From Paenibacillus barcinonensis (GTDB lineage Bacteria; Bacillota; Bacilli; Paenibacillales; Paenibacillaceae): a stretch of DNA of 64,000 nucleotides. A program made the position numbers and the translations under genes. Below are positions 1 through 7,672 of the stretch, in pieces. The stretch lies in assembly GCF_003217495.1 (NCBI RefSeq), contig NZ_QJSW01000002.1, forward strand, positions 296,296 to 360,295, written 5' to 3'. The notes under the pieces are model-generated. The model saw only the letters and a program-made list of their open reading frames with translations. It was not told the DNA's origin and made no database searches. Position 1 is the stretch's first letter. Each line of letters starts with the position of its first letter.

Positions 1-49
1 TCCCTTTCTATATTTATATGATATCTGTCTTTGATTCAAACTCTATGTA

Positions 50-1198
50 TTAGATTGATTTTACGAAATCTAGCGCTTCTTGAAGTTTTTCTGTATCAGT
101 AATTGTTCTAAAATTAGGAACACCAAGGATATCTTTAAATTTTGGCACAATCTTTTCTGTTTTATCATTAGAACTGAAACGATCAACCTCTGTTTGAATG
201 GCATTGATTAGGTCGTCGGCTGAAGCTTTTGCTTCCTCTTTCTCTGCAAACTCTTGAGCTTTTTGTTCCTGCACTGTTTCTTGCTCTTCCTCAATTTTCA
301 CAATATTCTTTCTAGATTCTGCATCCATTTGACCCTTTACAGCTTCTTCGTAGATTCGCATAAACTCTTTAGAGCTATAGGGAACAGGTTCTGATGGAAG
401 ATTAACATATCGTCCACCACCAATTGATACAAATTCATTTGGTCTAAACAGCATCATAACCTGAGTCTCATGGAAAGCGCTTGCCTTATCTTTTCCTTTT
501 TTGTCTTTGATATTTTCATCTAATTCATTTCCGTCTTTGTCTAAAATCACAGTATCATTATAGAGTGTACAAATCAGGCTCGCTTGCGATTCGAACACTT
601 TCTTGCCAGTAGCAGACATCATCATATCAATAGATGTAAACTTATTACCATTGCGAAGCGTGGTTTCTCTTTCTTTAGACCAAGCAAGTGACATTGTTCC
701 ATACCCTGAATTTTCCAATGTATCAAACTGCTTATTCATTTCTGCTGTAAGAAGGGTGTATCCATTATCGGTAGTTTTGTCGCTAATTTCTTTCAAGGAG
801 GTATATCTTGACCCATTTCTCTTGTTAAAGTCTCTAATAACCCACTCTTCCGCTGCTGCCATAGCTTTATCGGCAGTATCTACACCAAGTAGTTTAACAA
901 TCTTATTTGTACTCGCTTCCTCAACAAGATCCTTAACAACTGTACTTCGGAAATATTCCCATTGATCTGCTGGAGTTTTACCTTTAGCATGAATAGGAAC
1001 AACGTTCTTCAGACTCCATGTTTCCCATCCTTTTTCAAATGATAGCAACATGTAATCATCTGGATTGTCGTAGTGAAGTTCAGTTACTTCCTTCCAAAGC
1101 CGCGTTTTGCCCGACTTATAATTTCCAACAATAAGCGAACGAATTCCATGTAGAGCTACCTTTGGTACATTGTTGATTACTGCGTCTCTCAATCCCAT
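50..1198 (-). CDS. P-loop ATPase, phage recombination/replication type
   Basis: A 382-residue protein with a clear Walker A (GNYKSGKT, residues 25-32) near the N-terminus, followed by a RecA-like core in which LLGVDTADKA could form the Walker B strand. The last 90 residues are Glu/Lys-rich and probably coiled. This resembles the phage AAA_24/Sak4-like nucleotide-binding proteins that work in ssDNA annealing or recombination. It lies 97 bp downstream of the SSB-like gene, an arrangement common for recombination ATPases. The start is supported by AAGGAGAG upstream. The fold assignment is by motif only; a role in replication is inferred. Confidence 0.65.
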   Translation of the reverse strand: MGLRDAVINNVPKVALHGIRSLIVGNYKSGKTRLWKEVTELHYDNPDDYMLLSFEKGWETWSLKNVVPIHAKGKTPADQWEYFRSTVVKDLVEEASTNKIVKLLGVDTADKAMAAAEEWVIRDFNKRNGSRYTSLKEISDKTTDNGYTLLTAEMNKQFDTLENSGYGTMSLAWSKERETTLRNGNKFTSIDMMMSATGKKVFESQASLICTLYNDTVILDKDGNELDENIKDKKGKDKASAFHETQVMMLFRPNEFVSIGGGRYVNLPSEPVPYSSKEFMRIYEEAVKGQMDAESRKNIVKIEEEQETVQEQKAQEFAEKEEAKASADDLINAIQTEVDRFSSNDKTEKIVPKFKDILGVPNFRTITDTEKLQEALDFVKSI

Positions 1199-1257
1199 AA
1201 ATTAAACATCTCTCCTTAGAGTTATATATTATTTTTTATTGTTGTTTCTATTGATAT

Positions 1258-1277
1258 GGGGTGCAATTACACACCCC
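1258..1277. other. Intergenic stem-loop between SSB-like and ATPase genes
   Basis: GGGGTG and CACCCC pair around an 8-nt loop. There is no T-run on the transcribed (minus) strand, so this looks like an mRNA-processing or pausing hairpin rather than a terminator; the two flanking genes probably share a transcript. Confidence 0.4.
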
Positions 1278-1295
1278 ACTTGTAATGCTCAGTTC

Positions 1296-2444
1296 TTATG
1301 CAAATGGATCATCAACTTTGTTGCTATTGCTGCTAGAAAAAGGATCTTTATCTGTTTGACTAAACGGGTCGTCTGAATTACTAACACTATTGAATGGATC
1401 ATTACTTGTCAAAGCTACTGTTTTTCTCAATTCTTCTTCAGTTAAAAGTTCACGCATCAAACTACTCTGAACATAGCTGATTACTTCCAAACCTTTTTTA
1501 TCTCCATTGGTTACGCGCTCTTGGCGAGTTACTTTCTCTCTACTATCGACTTGGCTAAACGGATCGTCAGTTCCAATTTCTTCAACAACATCTACATAAG
1601 CAAATGTTGCACGGTTATTGTCTTGACCAATAACTTCAATGAAATCATAAGTGTTTAGTGACGCAAAGGCATCAGCCATCGAGATTCCTTGTTCTACCTT
1701 CTTCTGATAGACCATCATCTCAACATCTTTTGGTTCAGATCTCTCCACTCCATTTGTCAAAACGACTGCGTTCACTTTCGTATCACCAGTTTCACTATCT
1801 TGATATGTAGTATTGATACCAATCTGCATGTTAAAACGATTTACTTCAATAAAATCAGGTGATTGGAAATCACAAACATAGTTGATAGTATTTTTATCGA
1901 CTTTAATTTCTTTGACCTCTCCATCGATAATCACTTTGCCTTCCTCGTTAATCGGATTAATAAAACTGATTTGTCTTGAGATACCTTTGATTACTTTTCC
2001 GTCTTCGGCTTCAAACTCGTATGGGATATATTTCCCCTTAACTTCCACCCAACAATCTTTCTCTACGATCTCTTTAAACTTTTCAATTCTATCCCATTCA
2101 GGCTCAATGAGATGATATGTATTATCTGGATAGCCTTCTTTATTGAATCTTTTATTCCATTCTACTTTTGCGGACTTGCCATGTTGTCTACTATATGGAT
2201 ACGCATATGGCTTTTCTTTTCCTGTGACTTTAACTTTTAATTCATTGCTCAGTGCCGTTTCAACAATAAATTGAAATACTTTCTTTTTTCCATCTTCTTC
2301 AGTTGAATAGAATGGAATGTCTTCCCAATTATCTGTATTCTTATCTTTTTCTTTAATGGGTTTTACTTTGCCGACGAAATGAAATCCACTATTAAATTCT
2401 TTTCCACCATGATTGTTGTTTACCTTGATTTTGTAGTCTGCCAT
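1296..2444 (-). CDS. SSB-like protein with five DPF repeats in its tail
   Basis: A 382-residue beta-rich protein ending in a low-complexity acidic tail. The tail and the preceding linker carry five Asp-Pro-Phe motifs (DDPFSQ, NDPFNS, DDPFSQ, KDPFSS and the terminal DDPFA). The bacterial SSB C-terminal tip (consensus DDDIPF) recruits replication and repair enzymes, so the last residues strongly suggest a functional analogue. The body shows no recognisable classical SSB sequence and is far longer than the usual 150-180 residues. Partnering with the downstream P-loop ATPase fits ssDNA binding during phage replication. Function is inferred from the tail and the neighbour. Confidence 0.55.
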   Translation of the reverse strand: MADYKIKVNNNHGGKEFNSGFHFVGKVKPIKEKDKNTDNWEDIPFYSTEEDGKKKVFQFIVETALSNELKVKVTGKEKPYAYPYSRQHGKSAKVEWNKRFNKEGYPDNTYHLIEPEWDRIEKFKEIVEKDCWVEVKGKYIPYEFEAEDGKVIKGISRQISFINPINEEGKVIIDGEVKEIKVDKNTINYVCDFQSPDFIEVNRFNMQIGINTTYQDSETGDTKVNAVVLTNGVERSEPKDVEMMVYQKKVEQGISMADAFASLNTYDFIEVIGQDNNRATFAYVDVVEEIGTDDPFSQVDSREKVTRQERVTNGDKKGLEVISYVQSSLMRELLTEEELRKTVALTSNDPFNSVSNSDDPFSQTDKDPFSSSNSNKVDDPFA

Positions 2445-2613
2445 TGATTAATATTATCTCCCTTTGTGTATATGTATTTTTTGATTGTTGTCTCTCTGGT
2501 TATTCATTTACATTGGAGGACTTCTCAATCTGCTTGTCATATGCTTCACCACCTTTTCAAAGTGAAATTGCTGCCTCTATATAATCACGCATAGCGTGTT
2601 ATTTTCGGTTGAA

Positions 2614-2687
2614 TGGGTCTCATCGGACTCGAACCGATATTATCTGATTTATGAGATCAGAGCCTTAACCAATTAGACGAAAGACCC
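2614..2687 (-). tRNA. tRNA with CAU anticodon (elongator Met or Ile2)
   Basis: Full cloverleaf on the minus strand: a 7-bp acceptor (GGGTCTT with GAGACCC, one G-U pair), a D arm closing GTCT/AGGC, an anticodon stem CTGAT/ATCAG around loop CTCATAA, a 5-nt variable loop and T arm ATCGG-TTCGAGT-CCGAT. G1-C72 pairing argues against an initiator tRNA. The CAU anticodon could be elongator Met or, after lysidine modification, Ile2 reading AUA. CCA is not encoded. It is the first gene downstream of the promoter at 2743-2790. Confidence 0.92.
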
Positions 2688-2742
2688 AACTTAACTTCTT
2701 GATGAAACTATTATTTGATTAACTTGTTTGGCTTACTTACTC

Positions 2743-2790
2743 AGTATAAGTTTAGTTTTTATATCCGTCAAGTATTATTTTTGTATTTTA
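2743..2790 (-). promoter_or_regulatory. Sigma-A promoter with repressor-type operator
   Basis: Minus-strand -35 TTGACG (2766-2771), 17-bp spacer and -10 TATACT (2743-2748) drive the tRNA, SSB-like and ATPase genes. The element AAAATACAAAAATAATACTT (2771-2790) abuts the -35 box and belongs to the operator family repeated across the early region; it is the likely binding site of the MrpR-like repressor. Confidence 0.7.
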
Positions 2791-2796
2791 TTGTTA

Positions 2797-2813
2797 ACCG
2801 GGAAATCCCGGCT
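2797..2813 (-). terminator. Terminator-like hairpin
   Basis: AGCCGGGATTTCCCGGT on the minus strand forms a GC-rich stem directly at the stop codon of the gene above it, followed by a weakly T-containing stretch. It separates that gene from the next promoter. Confidence 0.5.
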
Positions 2814-3183
2814 ACATAAACTGCATTGTAAATCGGTCAAATCTAATTTCTGGATTGTTCAAATGAAGATTATAAATGGTCGTCGTATCATTACAATTAA
2901 ACCTATCCATCTGCCATTTTGAAATAGGCTCTTGAAACAAGCGCTCTAAGGCAGTTTTATCATTAATATTATATGTATCATTAAACTCTTCGAAAGAGGC
3001 AAAGCGAGTTCTTTTAATCATGTCTTTTCTGTAGTCATACAAAAAAGAGTGCATAAACCCAGAAGATTTATCTTTGCATTTATCAATAAAAAAATCTAGA
3101 TTACCTTGGAAAAGAAACGTAACCATGTTTAAAAAATCTCCAGCCTTCTTGTCAACACCTAGTAGATCAATTATTTGCTGCAT
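2812..3183 (-). CDS. Hypothetical protein, 123 aa
   Basis: Mixed alpha/beta soluble protein with many aromatic residues and no motif I recognise. It has its own promoter (3226-3272) and its own terminator hairpin, so it is a monocistronic early unit between the LytTR gene of the signalling operon and the tRNA operon. No membrane segment or signal peptide is visible. Confidence 0.6.
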   Translation of the reverse strand: MQQIIDLLGVDKKAGDFLNMVTFLFQGNLDFFIDKCKDKSSGFMHSFLYDYRKDMIKRTRFASFEEFNDTYNINDKTALERLFQEPISKWQMDRFNCNDTTTIYNLHLNNPEIRFDRFTMQFM

Positions 3184-3225
3184 ATACTCAAACCCTCTCG
3201 TGATAAAAATGTATTTTCTGGGTGT

Positions 3226-3272
3226 AAATTATCTTATGTAACTATCATAATCCATGTTTATACACTTGACAA
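3226..3272 (-). promoter_or_regulatory. Sigma-A promoter with degenerate operator
   Basis: -35 TTGTCA (3267-3272), 17-bp spacer, -10 TATGAT (3244-3249) on the minus strand, driving the 123-aa gene. GTTACATAAGATAAT (3226-3240), just downstream of the -10, is a diverged copy of the early operator. Confidence 0.5.
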
Positions 3273-3448
3273 TCACTGTAAGTAGCCGACTTAAATCTGT
3301 TGACAGATGCATAATTATGGATTTACAGTCAAATTGATGTCGTACTTTGTCGAATATGATAACAGAAGAACTTATGTTCGTATTTATTATACAACAATCC
3401 TATATATTATAAAAGCTTTGGTTTACGTGGTTTACTATGTATAGCTGC

Positions 3449-3835
3449 TTATCTGCCAAACAGCTTTTTAATGTACTCTTTTACAAGACTCTCTCTTGGT
3501 TTGGAAATCGTTATGTACTTCTCTTTATCAGTATCGAAGTATACTTTTCCATTGTCATAATCTACGCTCTTCATTTTGGTTAAGTTCCCAAGCACACCTT
3601 TATCGGTCATGATCATACCATGTCTTTCACTCATTAAATCAAAGAATGCATTATTGTTTGTACAATAGACGTACTCTCCATTTTCCGTATATATAACCAC
3701 TCTATAATCTTTCTTTGTAAACATTTCTTTCTTACAATCTATAACATCATCAACTTCAATCCATTCGGCCTCATCCTTAATGTTTTTACCGTCTCTCCTC
3801 TGCACCATAATTCTATCTCTAAACAATGCATTCAC
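3449..3835 (-). CDS. LytTR-family DNA-binding protein without receiver domain
   Basis: A 128-residue protein that is almost entirely a LytTR domain: a first strand leading into WIEVDDVIDC, a middle VVIYTENGEYVYC hairpin, and the C-terminal FDTDKEKYITIS strand followed by a helix ending in KKLFGR. LytTR domains (AgrA, VirR, ComE C-termini) bind direct repeats in promoters. There is no phosphorylatable receiver, so it cannot be a conventional response regulator. Stand-alone LytTR proteins are known in HdrRM/BrsRM-like systems, where a membrane partner holds them inactive. It is the last gene of the AgrD/AgrB-like operon, separated from agrD by a hairpin. I infer it is the output of that signalling system. 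Confidence 0.7.
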   Translation of the reverse strand: MNALFRDRIMVQRRDGKNIKDEAEWIEVDDVIDCKKEMFTKKDYRVVIYTENGEYVYCTNNNAFFDLMSERHGMIMTDKGVLGNLTKMKSVDYDNGKVYFDTDKEKYITISKPRESLVKEYIKKLFGR

Positions 3836-3848
3836 CTCATTTAAAATC

Positions 3849-3881
3849 AGCTCCCCATCCCTACAAGAAGAACAGGGAGCT
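3849..3881 (-). other. Hairpin between agrD-like and LytTR genes
   Basis: AGCTCCC and GGGAGCT pair perfectly around a 19-nt loop in the 53-bp gap between the pre-peptide and the regulator. On the minus strand the stem is followed by GATTTTAAA, a weak T-tract. It may act as a partial terminator setting the peptide-to-regulator ratio. Confidence 0.45.
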
Positions 3882-3888
3882 TAATTTG

Positions 3889-4023
3889 TTACTTCATTTC
3901 TTCTGGTACTGGTTCATTATGAATCACAGTCCAGCTTGCGACATTGGCACCTACTGTCGCTACTGTCATAAATAAAAATCCTAGGGCAGTTACACCCATT
4001 CTAATCATTTTTGATTTAATCAT
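3889..4023 (-). CDS. agrD-like: AgrD-like cyclic-lactone pre-peptide (serine type)
   Basis: A 44-residue peptide with an excellent Shine-Dalgarno (GGGAGGTG) whose start overlaps the agrB stop (AATGATTAA). It has the AgrD plan: a basic amphipathic N-terminal leader with a hydrophobic stretch (VTALGFLFMTVATVG), a short signal core SWTVI (residues 30-34) and an acidic tail HNEPVPEEMK that aligns with the DEVEVPKEL tail of staphylococcal AgrD. There is no cysteine anywhere; Ser30 occupies the ring position, predicting a five-residue serine lactone rather than a thiolactone (serine lactones are known from Staphylococcus intermedius). Identification rests on architecture plus the adjacent AgrB. Confidence 0.72.
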   Translation of the reverse strand: MIKSKMIRMGVTALGFLFMTVATVGANVASWTVIHNEPVPEEMK

Positions 4024-4549
4024 TCTTTTCACCTCCCTTCAAGCGAATGAGCAGGAGGGACTGAACTAATAGAGCCGCACAAATTAGATAGTCATTTAAC
4101 AAAAAACTCACTATTATCATGCCTATAGATATCAACTTTAAGTACTTAAAATGCTCCTTGAGAATCTTAGTTTGGTTCTCGATGTTCGACGGTGCGAAGA
4201 TTGCCACCAACCCTAAACTTAATAAATTCATAAGCAGTGTGTAGTCACTTAAAAGATATCCAAACTTCGCAATAAGAGCGATTAAAATGGTTGAAATAAC
4301 AAGACATACTTCAGGTTTTTTAGCGTGATACCCACCAGAAACCATCCTTAAAGATGAGAAAGCAACTAAGCATATTATTACTTCGCTAACGATATTTAGT
4401 AATAAGCCGATAATCAATAATAGTACTACAGGCGCAATGTTTGATATTAAGAATTTGATACCGTATCTCGTTATGCCTAATGGTGGCATTTCATCTGGAA
4501 ATTTTTCAACCAGCCTAGTTGATATTCGTGTGGCGAAGCTATCAATCAT
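4016..4549 (-). CDS. agrB-like: AgrB-family membrane peptidase
   Basis: A multi-spanning membrane protein of 177 residues from the ATG at 4549 (or 180 from an in-frame GTG at 4558; the ATG has the better-placed GAGTGGA). It carries the AgrB signature RMVSGGYHAKKPEVC; the catalytic His and Cys (His75 and Cys82 from the ATG) are seven residues apart as in staphylococcal AgrB. AgrB proteins cleave the AgrD tail and close the lactone ring in the membrane. It overlaps the upstream membrane gene and the downstream pre-peptide, giving translational coupling. All key residues are present, so it should be active. Confidence 0.88.
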   Translation of the reverse strand: MIDSFATRISTRLVEKFPDEMPPLGITRYGIKFLISNIAPVVLLLIIGLLLNIVSEVIICLVAFSSLRMVSGGYHAKKPEVCLVISTILIALIAKFGYLLSDYTLLMNLLSLGLVAIFAPSNIENQTKILKEHFKYLKLISIGMIIVSFLLNDYLICAALLVQSLLLIRLKGGEKND

Positions 4550-5189
4550 ACATTCCACTCTTTTCTTTTTTAATATCTATGTACATTAAATTTATTAAAC
4601 ACACTCCCCAGAACAAAATAGTCAGATATATATTTTCAACTGTTTTCACATTGTACAACAGCGCCATAATTACAATGGCAATGAGTGTGCTAAAAATGTT
4701 AATTTTATTTAACTTAATTTTGAAACTATAATCGTAGGACATAGTACTGAACCAGATTCTTTTATGTCTTAGGATAAGTGTAAGAACTATTAAAAATCCA
4801 TTTGCTAACAGTTGCACTAGTGAGCCAAACTCACTTGATGCTTGTGTAAAGTTTAATCCTGAACTAAGCATAAACAATGCAACAACTGAGAACTGAGCCA
4901 CTATTTGTGCCACAAAACCATAACATGCCAACTTGAAACTCTCCCATAATTTTATTCTAAAATAGAAAGTTAATGATAATACCAATAAGGCAAAACATAG
5001 CACTGGAACAAATCCTAAAATTGTCTCATACCCTTTAAGAAAGAAAGTTCCTATTGAAATTATTAAATTAGTTACTAGAATCTCTTTCCAGTAGTCTTTA
5101 AAGCTGATCTTGAAACAGCCAAATGCAAACATAAATATTGTTATTCCATCCATTAGACTCATTAGCGCATACACGATATCGTTCTTCAT
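4542..5189 (-). CDS. Kinase-less multi-pass membrane protein, AgrC-sensor-like
   Basis: A 215-residue protein with about six predicted hydrophobic segments and a short basic cytoplasmic tail (MYIDIKKEKSGMYD). Its length and topology match the N-terminal sensor half of AgrC-type receptors, but there is no dimerisation/phosphoacceptor or ATPase domain. It is the first gene of the operon (Shine-Dalgarno GGATGGAG) and overlaps agrB by 8-17 bp. I infer that it either senses the lactone peptide and sequesters the LytTR protein at the membrane, like HdrM/BrsM, or serves as transporter or immunity factor. No family can be named from sequence alone. Confidence 0.55.
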   Translation of the reverse strand: MKNDIVYALMSLMDGITIFMFAFGCFKISFKDYWKEILVTNLIISIGTFFLKGYETILGFVPVLCFALLVLSLTFYFRIKLWESFKLACYGFVAQIVAQFSVVALFMLSSGLNFTQASSEFGSLVQLLANGFLIVLTLILRHKRIWFSTMSYDYSFKIKLNKINIFSTLIAIVIMALLYNVKTVENIYLTILFWGVCLINLMYIDIKKEKSGMYD

Positions 5190-5223
5190 CTTACTGTCTC
5201 CATCCTGTTATGTAGTATTTAGT

Positions 5224-5282
5224 ACACAAAGATAATATGTATTTCTTGATTTAAATATAACATGGTCTCTATCAAGAGTCAA
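5224..5282 (-). promoter_or_regulatory. Promoter of the agr-like operon with operator in the leader
   Basis: Near-perfect sigma-A promoter on the minus strand: TTGACT (5277-5282), 17 bp, TATATT (5254-5259). CATATTATCTTTGTGTACT (5223-5241), just past the expected start site, is a copy of the early operator but in the opposite orientation to copies upstream of other -35 boxes. Repression by the lysogeny repressor is therefore plausible. Confidence 0.7.
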
Positions 5283-5294
5283 CAGTTAAAACAA

Positions 5295-5328
5295 CAAAAA
5301 AAGAATAAAGTTTGCACTCTATTCTTTA
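5295..5328 (-). terminator. Rho-independent terminator of the YopQ-MrpR operon
   Basis: On the minus strand AAAGAATA and TATTCTTT pair around a 12-nt loop, continuing into a T-run (TTCTTTTTTTG). It overlaps the stop codon of the repressor-like gene and isolates it from the agr-like operon. Confidence 0.7.
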
Positions 5329-6360
5329 AAGGTTGTACACTTTTTTAATTGTTGGAACATTCAAGAATTCTGACTTCATGGAACCGTAATGATACAGGCC
5401 ATTTTTATCCTTTTTAATGTTGTAATGATCACAAACAATACTGTATTCTTCTTCTTCTAGCTTCCCACGTTCAACGTATAGATCCTTTGCCATCTTAAGC
5501 ATTCCGCTATTTCGAACATTTACAATAGTTAGAAGGGGTAAGTTGTGCCACTCAGCAATCTTAGATAGTCTCATTGTTACTAAGTAAATTGATGCTGGTT
5601 CTTCAACGCCTTGTTTGATACTAGAATTCACAGCGGATCTAATAATATAGTCGTTATCAATCAAATTATTGTGAGTAACTTTTGTACTGGGTACTAAGTT
5701 GCCATTGTTCTTAATATATTTATCTTCTTTATTTGCTATCCTGAGGATATTATACAGATATCCTGTTATAGTTATCTCTCTGATTTCTTGACCATTACGA
5801 GATTCGTTAAATAATTTTATCTTATATTTATCTATTTCATCTGTCTCAGTTATATGTTCCATTTTCATACTGAGTAATTCACTATTCTCTCGTCCCATTA
5901 TACCTTCAAACAATGATTGAACCACGGCTTTATCTTGAAAGTTTAAGCAGCCTTCTACTACGTTTTCTATATCCTCTTCAGTAAATAAAGTTTGTCGACT
6001 ATCATCCACAAACTGACTATACCATTCAAAAGATGTTACCGCATTTAGTGGATTAATATTATCTTTACGTAAGTCTTGTTCTATGGCCCAACCTATGTAG
6101 TTGTTGATAATACTTCCAGCCTGTTGCAAAGATGATACTTTTGTAGACTTTAATAAATATAGAAATTGCGATATTTCTTGAAGATTAAAATCATATAGAT
6201 CTTTATCAAGCTTTTTTTCCATTATAGAAACTCTTTTTAATACTCGACCATATGCCTTTTTAGTAGCTTCGCTTAAATTTTGAAGATATCTGTCTTTTTG
6301 TTCTTTATTAAAAAATTCATCATCATATATTTTATTCACTCTTATCGCCTCCAAAAACAT
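5326..6360 (-). CDS. mrpR-like: MrpR (YopR)-like lysogeny repressor, tyrosine-recombinase fold
   Basis: A 344-residue protein with an N-terminal SAM-like DNA-binding part (about 20-115) and a C-terminal integrase-like half. Box I survives only as GRENSELLSMKMEHI, and the HxxR box reads IVNVRNSGM with no His, so catalysis is not expected. SPbeta MrpR/YopR is known as a repressor that keeps a recombinase fold without its activity. The upstream overlapping gene matches YopQ in size and position, as in SPbeta. It probably binds the repeated elements at early promoters. Homology is judged by architecture and gene order. Confidence 0.7.
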   Translation of the reverse strand: MFLEAIRVNKIYDDEFFNKEQKDRYLQNLSEATKKAYGRVLKRVSIMEKKLDKDLYDFNLQEISQFLYLLKSTKVSSLQQAGSIINNYIGWAIEQDLRKDNINPLNAVTSFEWYSQFVDDSRQTLFTEEDIENVVEGCLNFQDKAVVQSLFEGIMGRENSELLSMKMEHITETDEIDKYKIKLFNESRNGQEIREITITGYLYNILRIANKEDKYIKNNGNLVPSTKVTHNNLIDNDYIIRSAVNSSIKQGVEEPASIYLVTMRLSKIAEWHNLPLLTIVNVRNSGMLKMAKDLYVERGKLEEEEYSIVCDHYNIKKDKNGLYHYGSMKSEFLNVPTIKKVYNL

Positions 6361-7651
6361 TTACAAAATAATCAAAAAGTTTCTCACGAATTCTTTTGTT
6401 GCCCGTAAGAGATTTCTTTGCATTCAAAAGTGGCACAAATTCATCAGCATTTTTACTAATAGTATCAATATACTTCTCTATTTCATCAAAATCAATTTCA
6501 TTGTCTTGCATATATCGAGACAATACAATGTAGCCAATAAACATTAGTGGATGACCCATGAACTCGTTTTTTCTTTCATTGATGTTCTTTGAAAACTCAT
6601 TGGGGTAACTACCTGCAAGATAAACAAAAAACTCGTTTAGATACTTTGATATCTTTATGACATCTAATTGTCTTTCAATTGTATAGGAACGATCAATTGC
6701 ATATGACATAATATCAAAAGTTGTTAGATCTCCAGCTAAATAACTAACTGTGCTGCCTGAAGCAATTTGCTTTCCGATTTCAGATTTACGCTGAAGGTCT
6801 GCTACTACTTTATCAGACATTCTTTCTTGTGCTAATTCTTTTCTTCTTTCTTTATTTAAAACATTGATTGTATTTAACTGACTAAAGAAACGTTTTGCAG
6901 TCTCTTCGTCATAAACTCTTATTGATAATATTTCGTGTAATTCAATGTCTGGATTAATACTGAGAGCAGCGATAAACCCTTGTAATCGATGAAAACCATC
7001 GAGAATAGATACAATTGCACCATCATTTATGGTTAATGATTTAGAGTTAGTGTCATAACTAACAGGCTCAACTTCAGTTGAGTACACGTTCAAAGTAATC
7101 ATGTCCTCAAAGTATTGATTTTCAGACACTTTGGATGCAATTCTTTTCACACTAGTCTTATTAACGATTGGTGTTTTGACTATTCCACCTGATTTATTTT
7201 CTTTATATGTTACTCCACGTTGAGTCTCTTCCTCATAAATTATGAGCTGGCTCTCAACCATTTTTACTAATTCTTTAATATTGATTTTAGTAACATAGCT
7301 ATCGAACTTAATTTCAATAACCTCTTTAATTGTGAGCGGTAAATATAATTTATATTGATCTTTATCTTTTAATGTACGTTCAGCATCTCTTATTTCTCTT
7401 ACACCAAAATACGTTTCTGGATTGGGATTTGAATTGTCTGCATCATGCATTGCAGATACTATACCTATCAAGTAGTGTGCATCAAATTCAGATATCACTT
7501 CTTCATTCTGGGAGATTTTTTGCACCATACCAAAAGGTACATTATAATCAGCAAGTTTTAAATTAAGCTCATATTGTTTTTGTCTGGAATTTTGAATCAA
7601 CTTTAAATTTTCTAATACTTCTTTTTCAATAATGTTACGATCTACTTTCAT
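6332..7651 (-). CDS. yopQ-like: YopQ-like DGQHR-type protein
   Basis: A 439-residue protein containing DGFHRLQGF (residues 218-226), the signature region of DGQHR/DndB-like, ParB-related folds, followed by an EETAKRFFSQLN segment typical of that family. SPbeta YopQ is similar in size and precedes yopR in the same arrangement; here the two genes overlap by 29 bp, implying co-translation. The family's biochemical role is not settled (DndB acts as a transcriptional regulator of DNA phosphorothioation genes). A role in the lysogeny switch together with the MrpR-like protein is inferred from the coupling. Confidence 0.65.
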   Translation of the reverse strand: MKVDRNIIEKEVLENLKLIQNSRQKQYELNLKLADYNVPFGMVQKISQNEEVISEFDAHYLIGIVSAMHDADNSNPNPETYFGVREIRDAERTLKDKDQYKLYLPLTIKEVIEIKFDSYVTKINIKELVKMVESQLIIYEEETQRGVTYKENKSGGIVKTPIVNKTSVKRIASKVSENQYFEDMITLNVYSTEVEPVSYDTNSKSLTINDGAIVSILDGFHRLQGFIAALSINPDIELHEILSIRVYDEETAKRFFSQLNTINVLNKERRKELAQERMSDKVVADLQRKSEIGKQIASGSTVSYLAGDLTTFDIMSYAIDRSYTIERQLDVIKISKYLNEFFVYLAGSYPNEFSKNINERKNEFMGHPLMFIGYIVLSRYMQDNEIDFDEIEKYIDTISKNADEFVPLLNAKKSLTGNKRIREKLFDYFVNVFGGDKSE

Positions 7652-7672
7652 ATGTACTCACCTCTAACAAAC

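Noticed and set aside
603..965. Long plus-strand open frames opposite early genes (for example here and near 30.1-30.5 kb)
   Set aside because: They mirror well-supported minus-strand genes, lack ribosome sites and have unnatural composition.
2508..2540. Ten-residue frame MTSRLRSPPM with a strong ribosome site below the tRNA
   Set aside because: Too short to support as a gene without expression data; it may be a leader peptide, and the ribosome site belongs to the recurrent leader element.
5282..5291. ACAGTTAAAA upstream of the agr-like promoter as LytTR site
   Set aside because: Only one half-site; no second copy at 12-13 bp spacing on either side.
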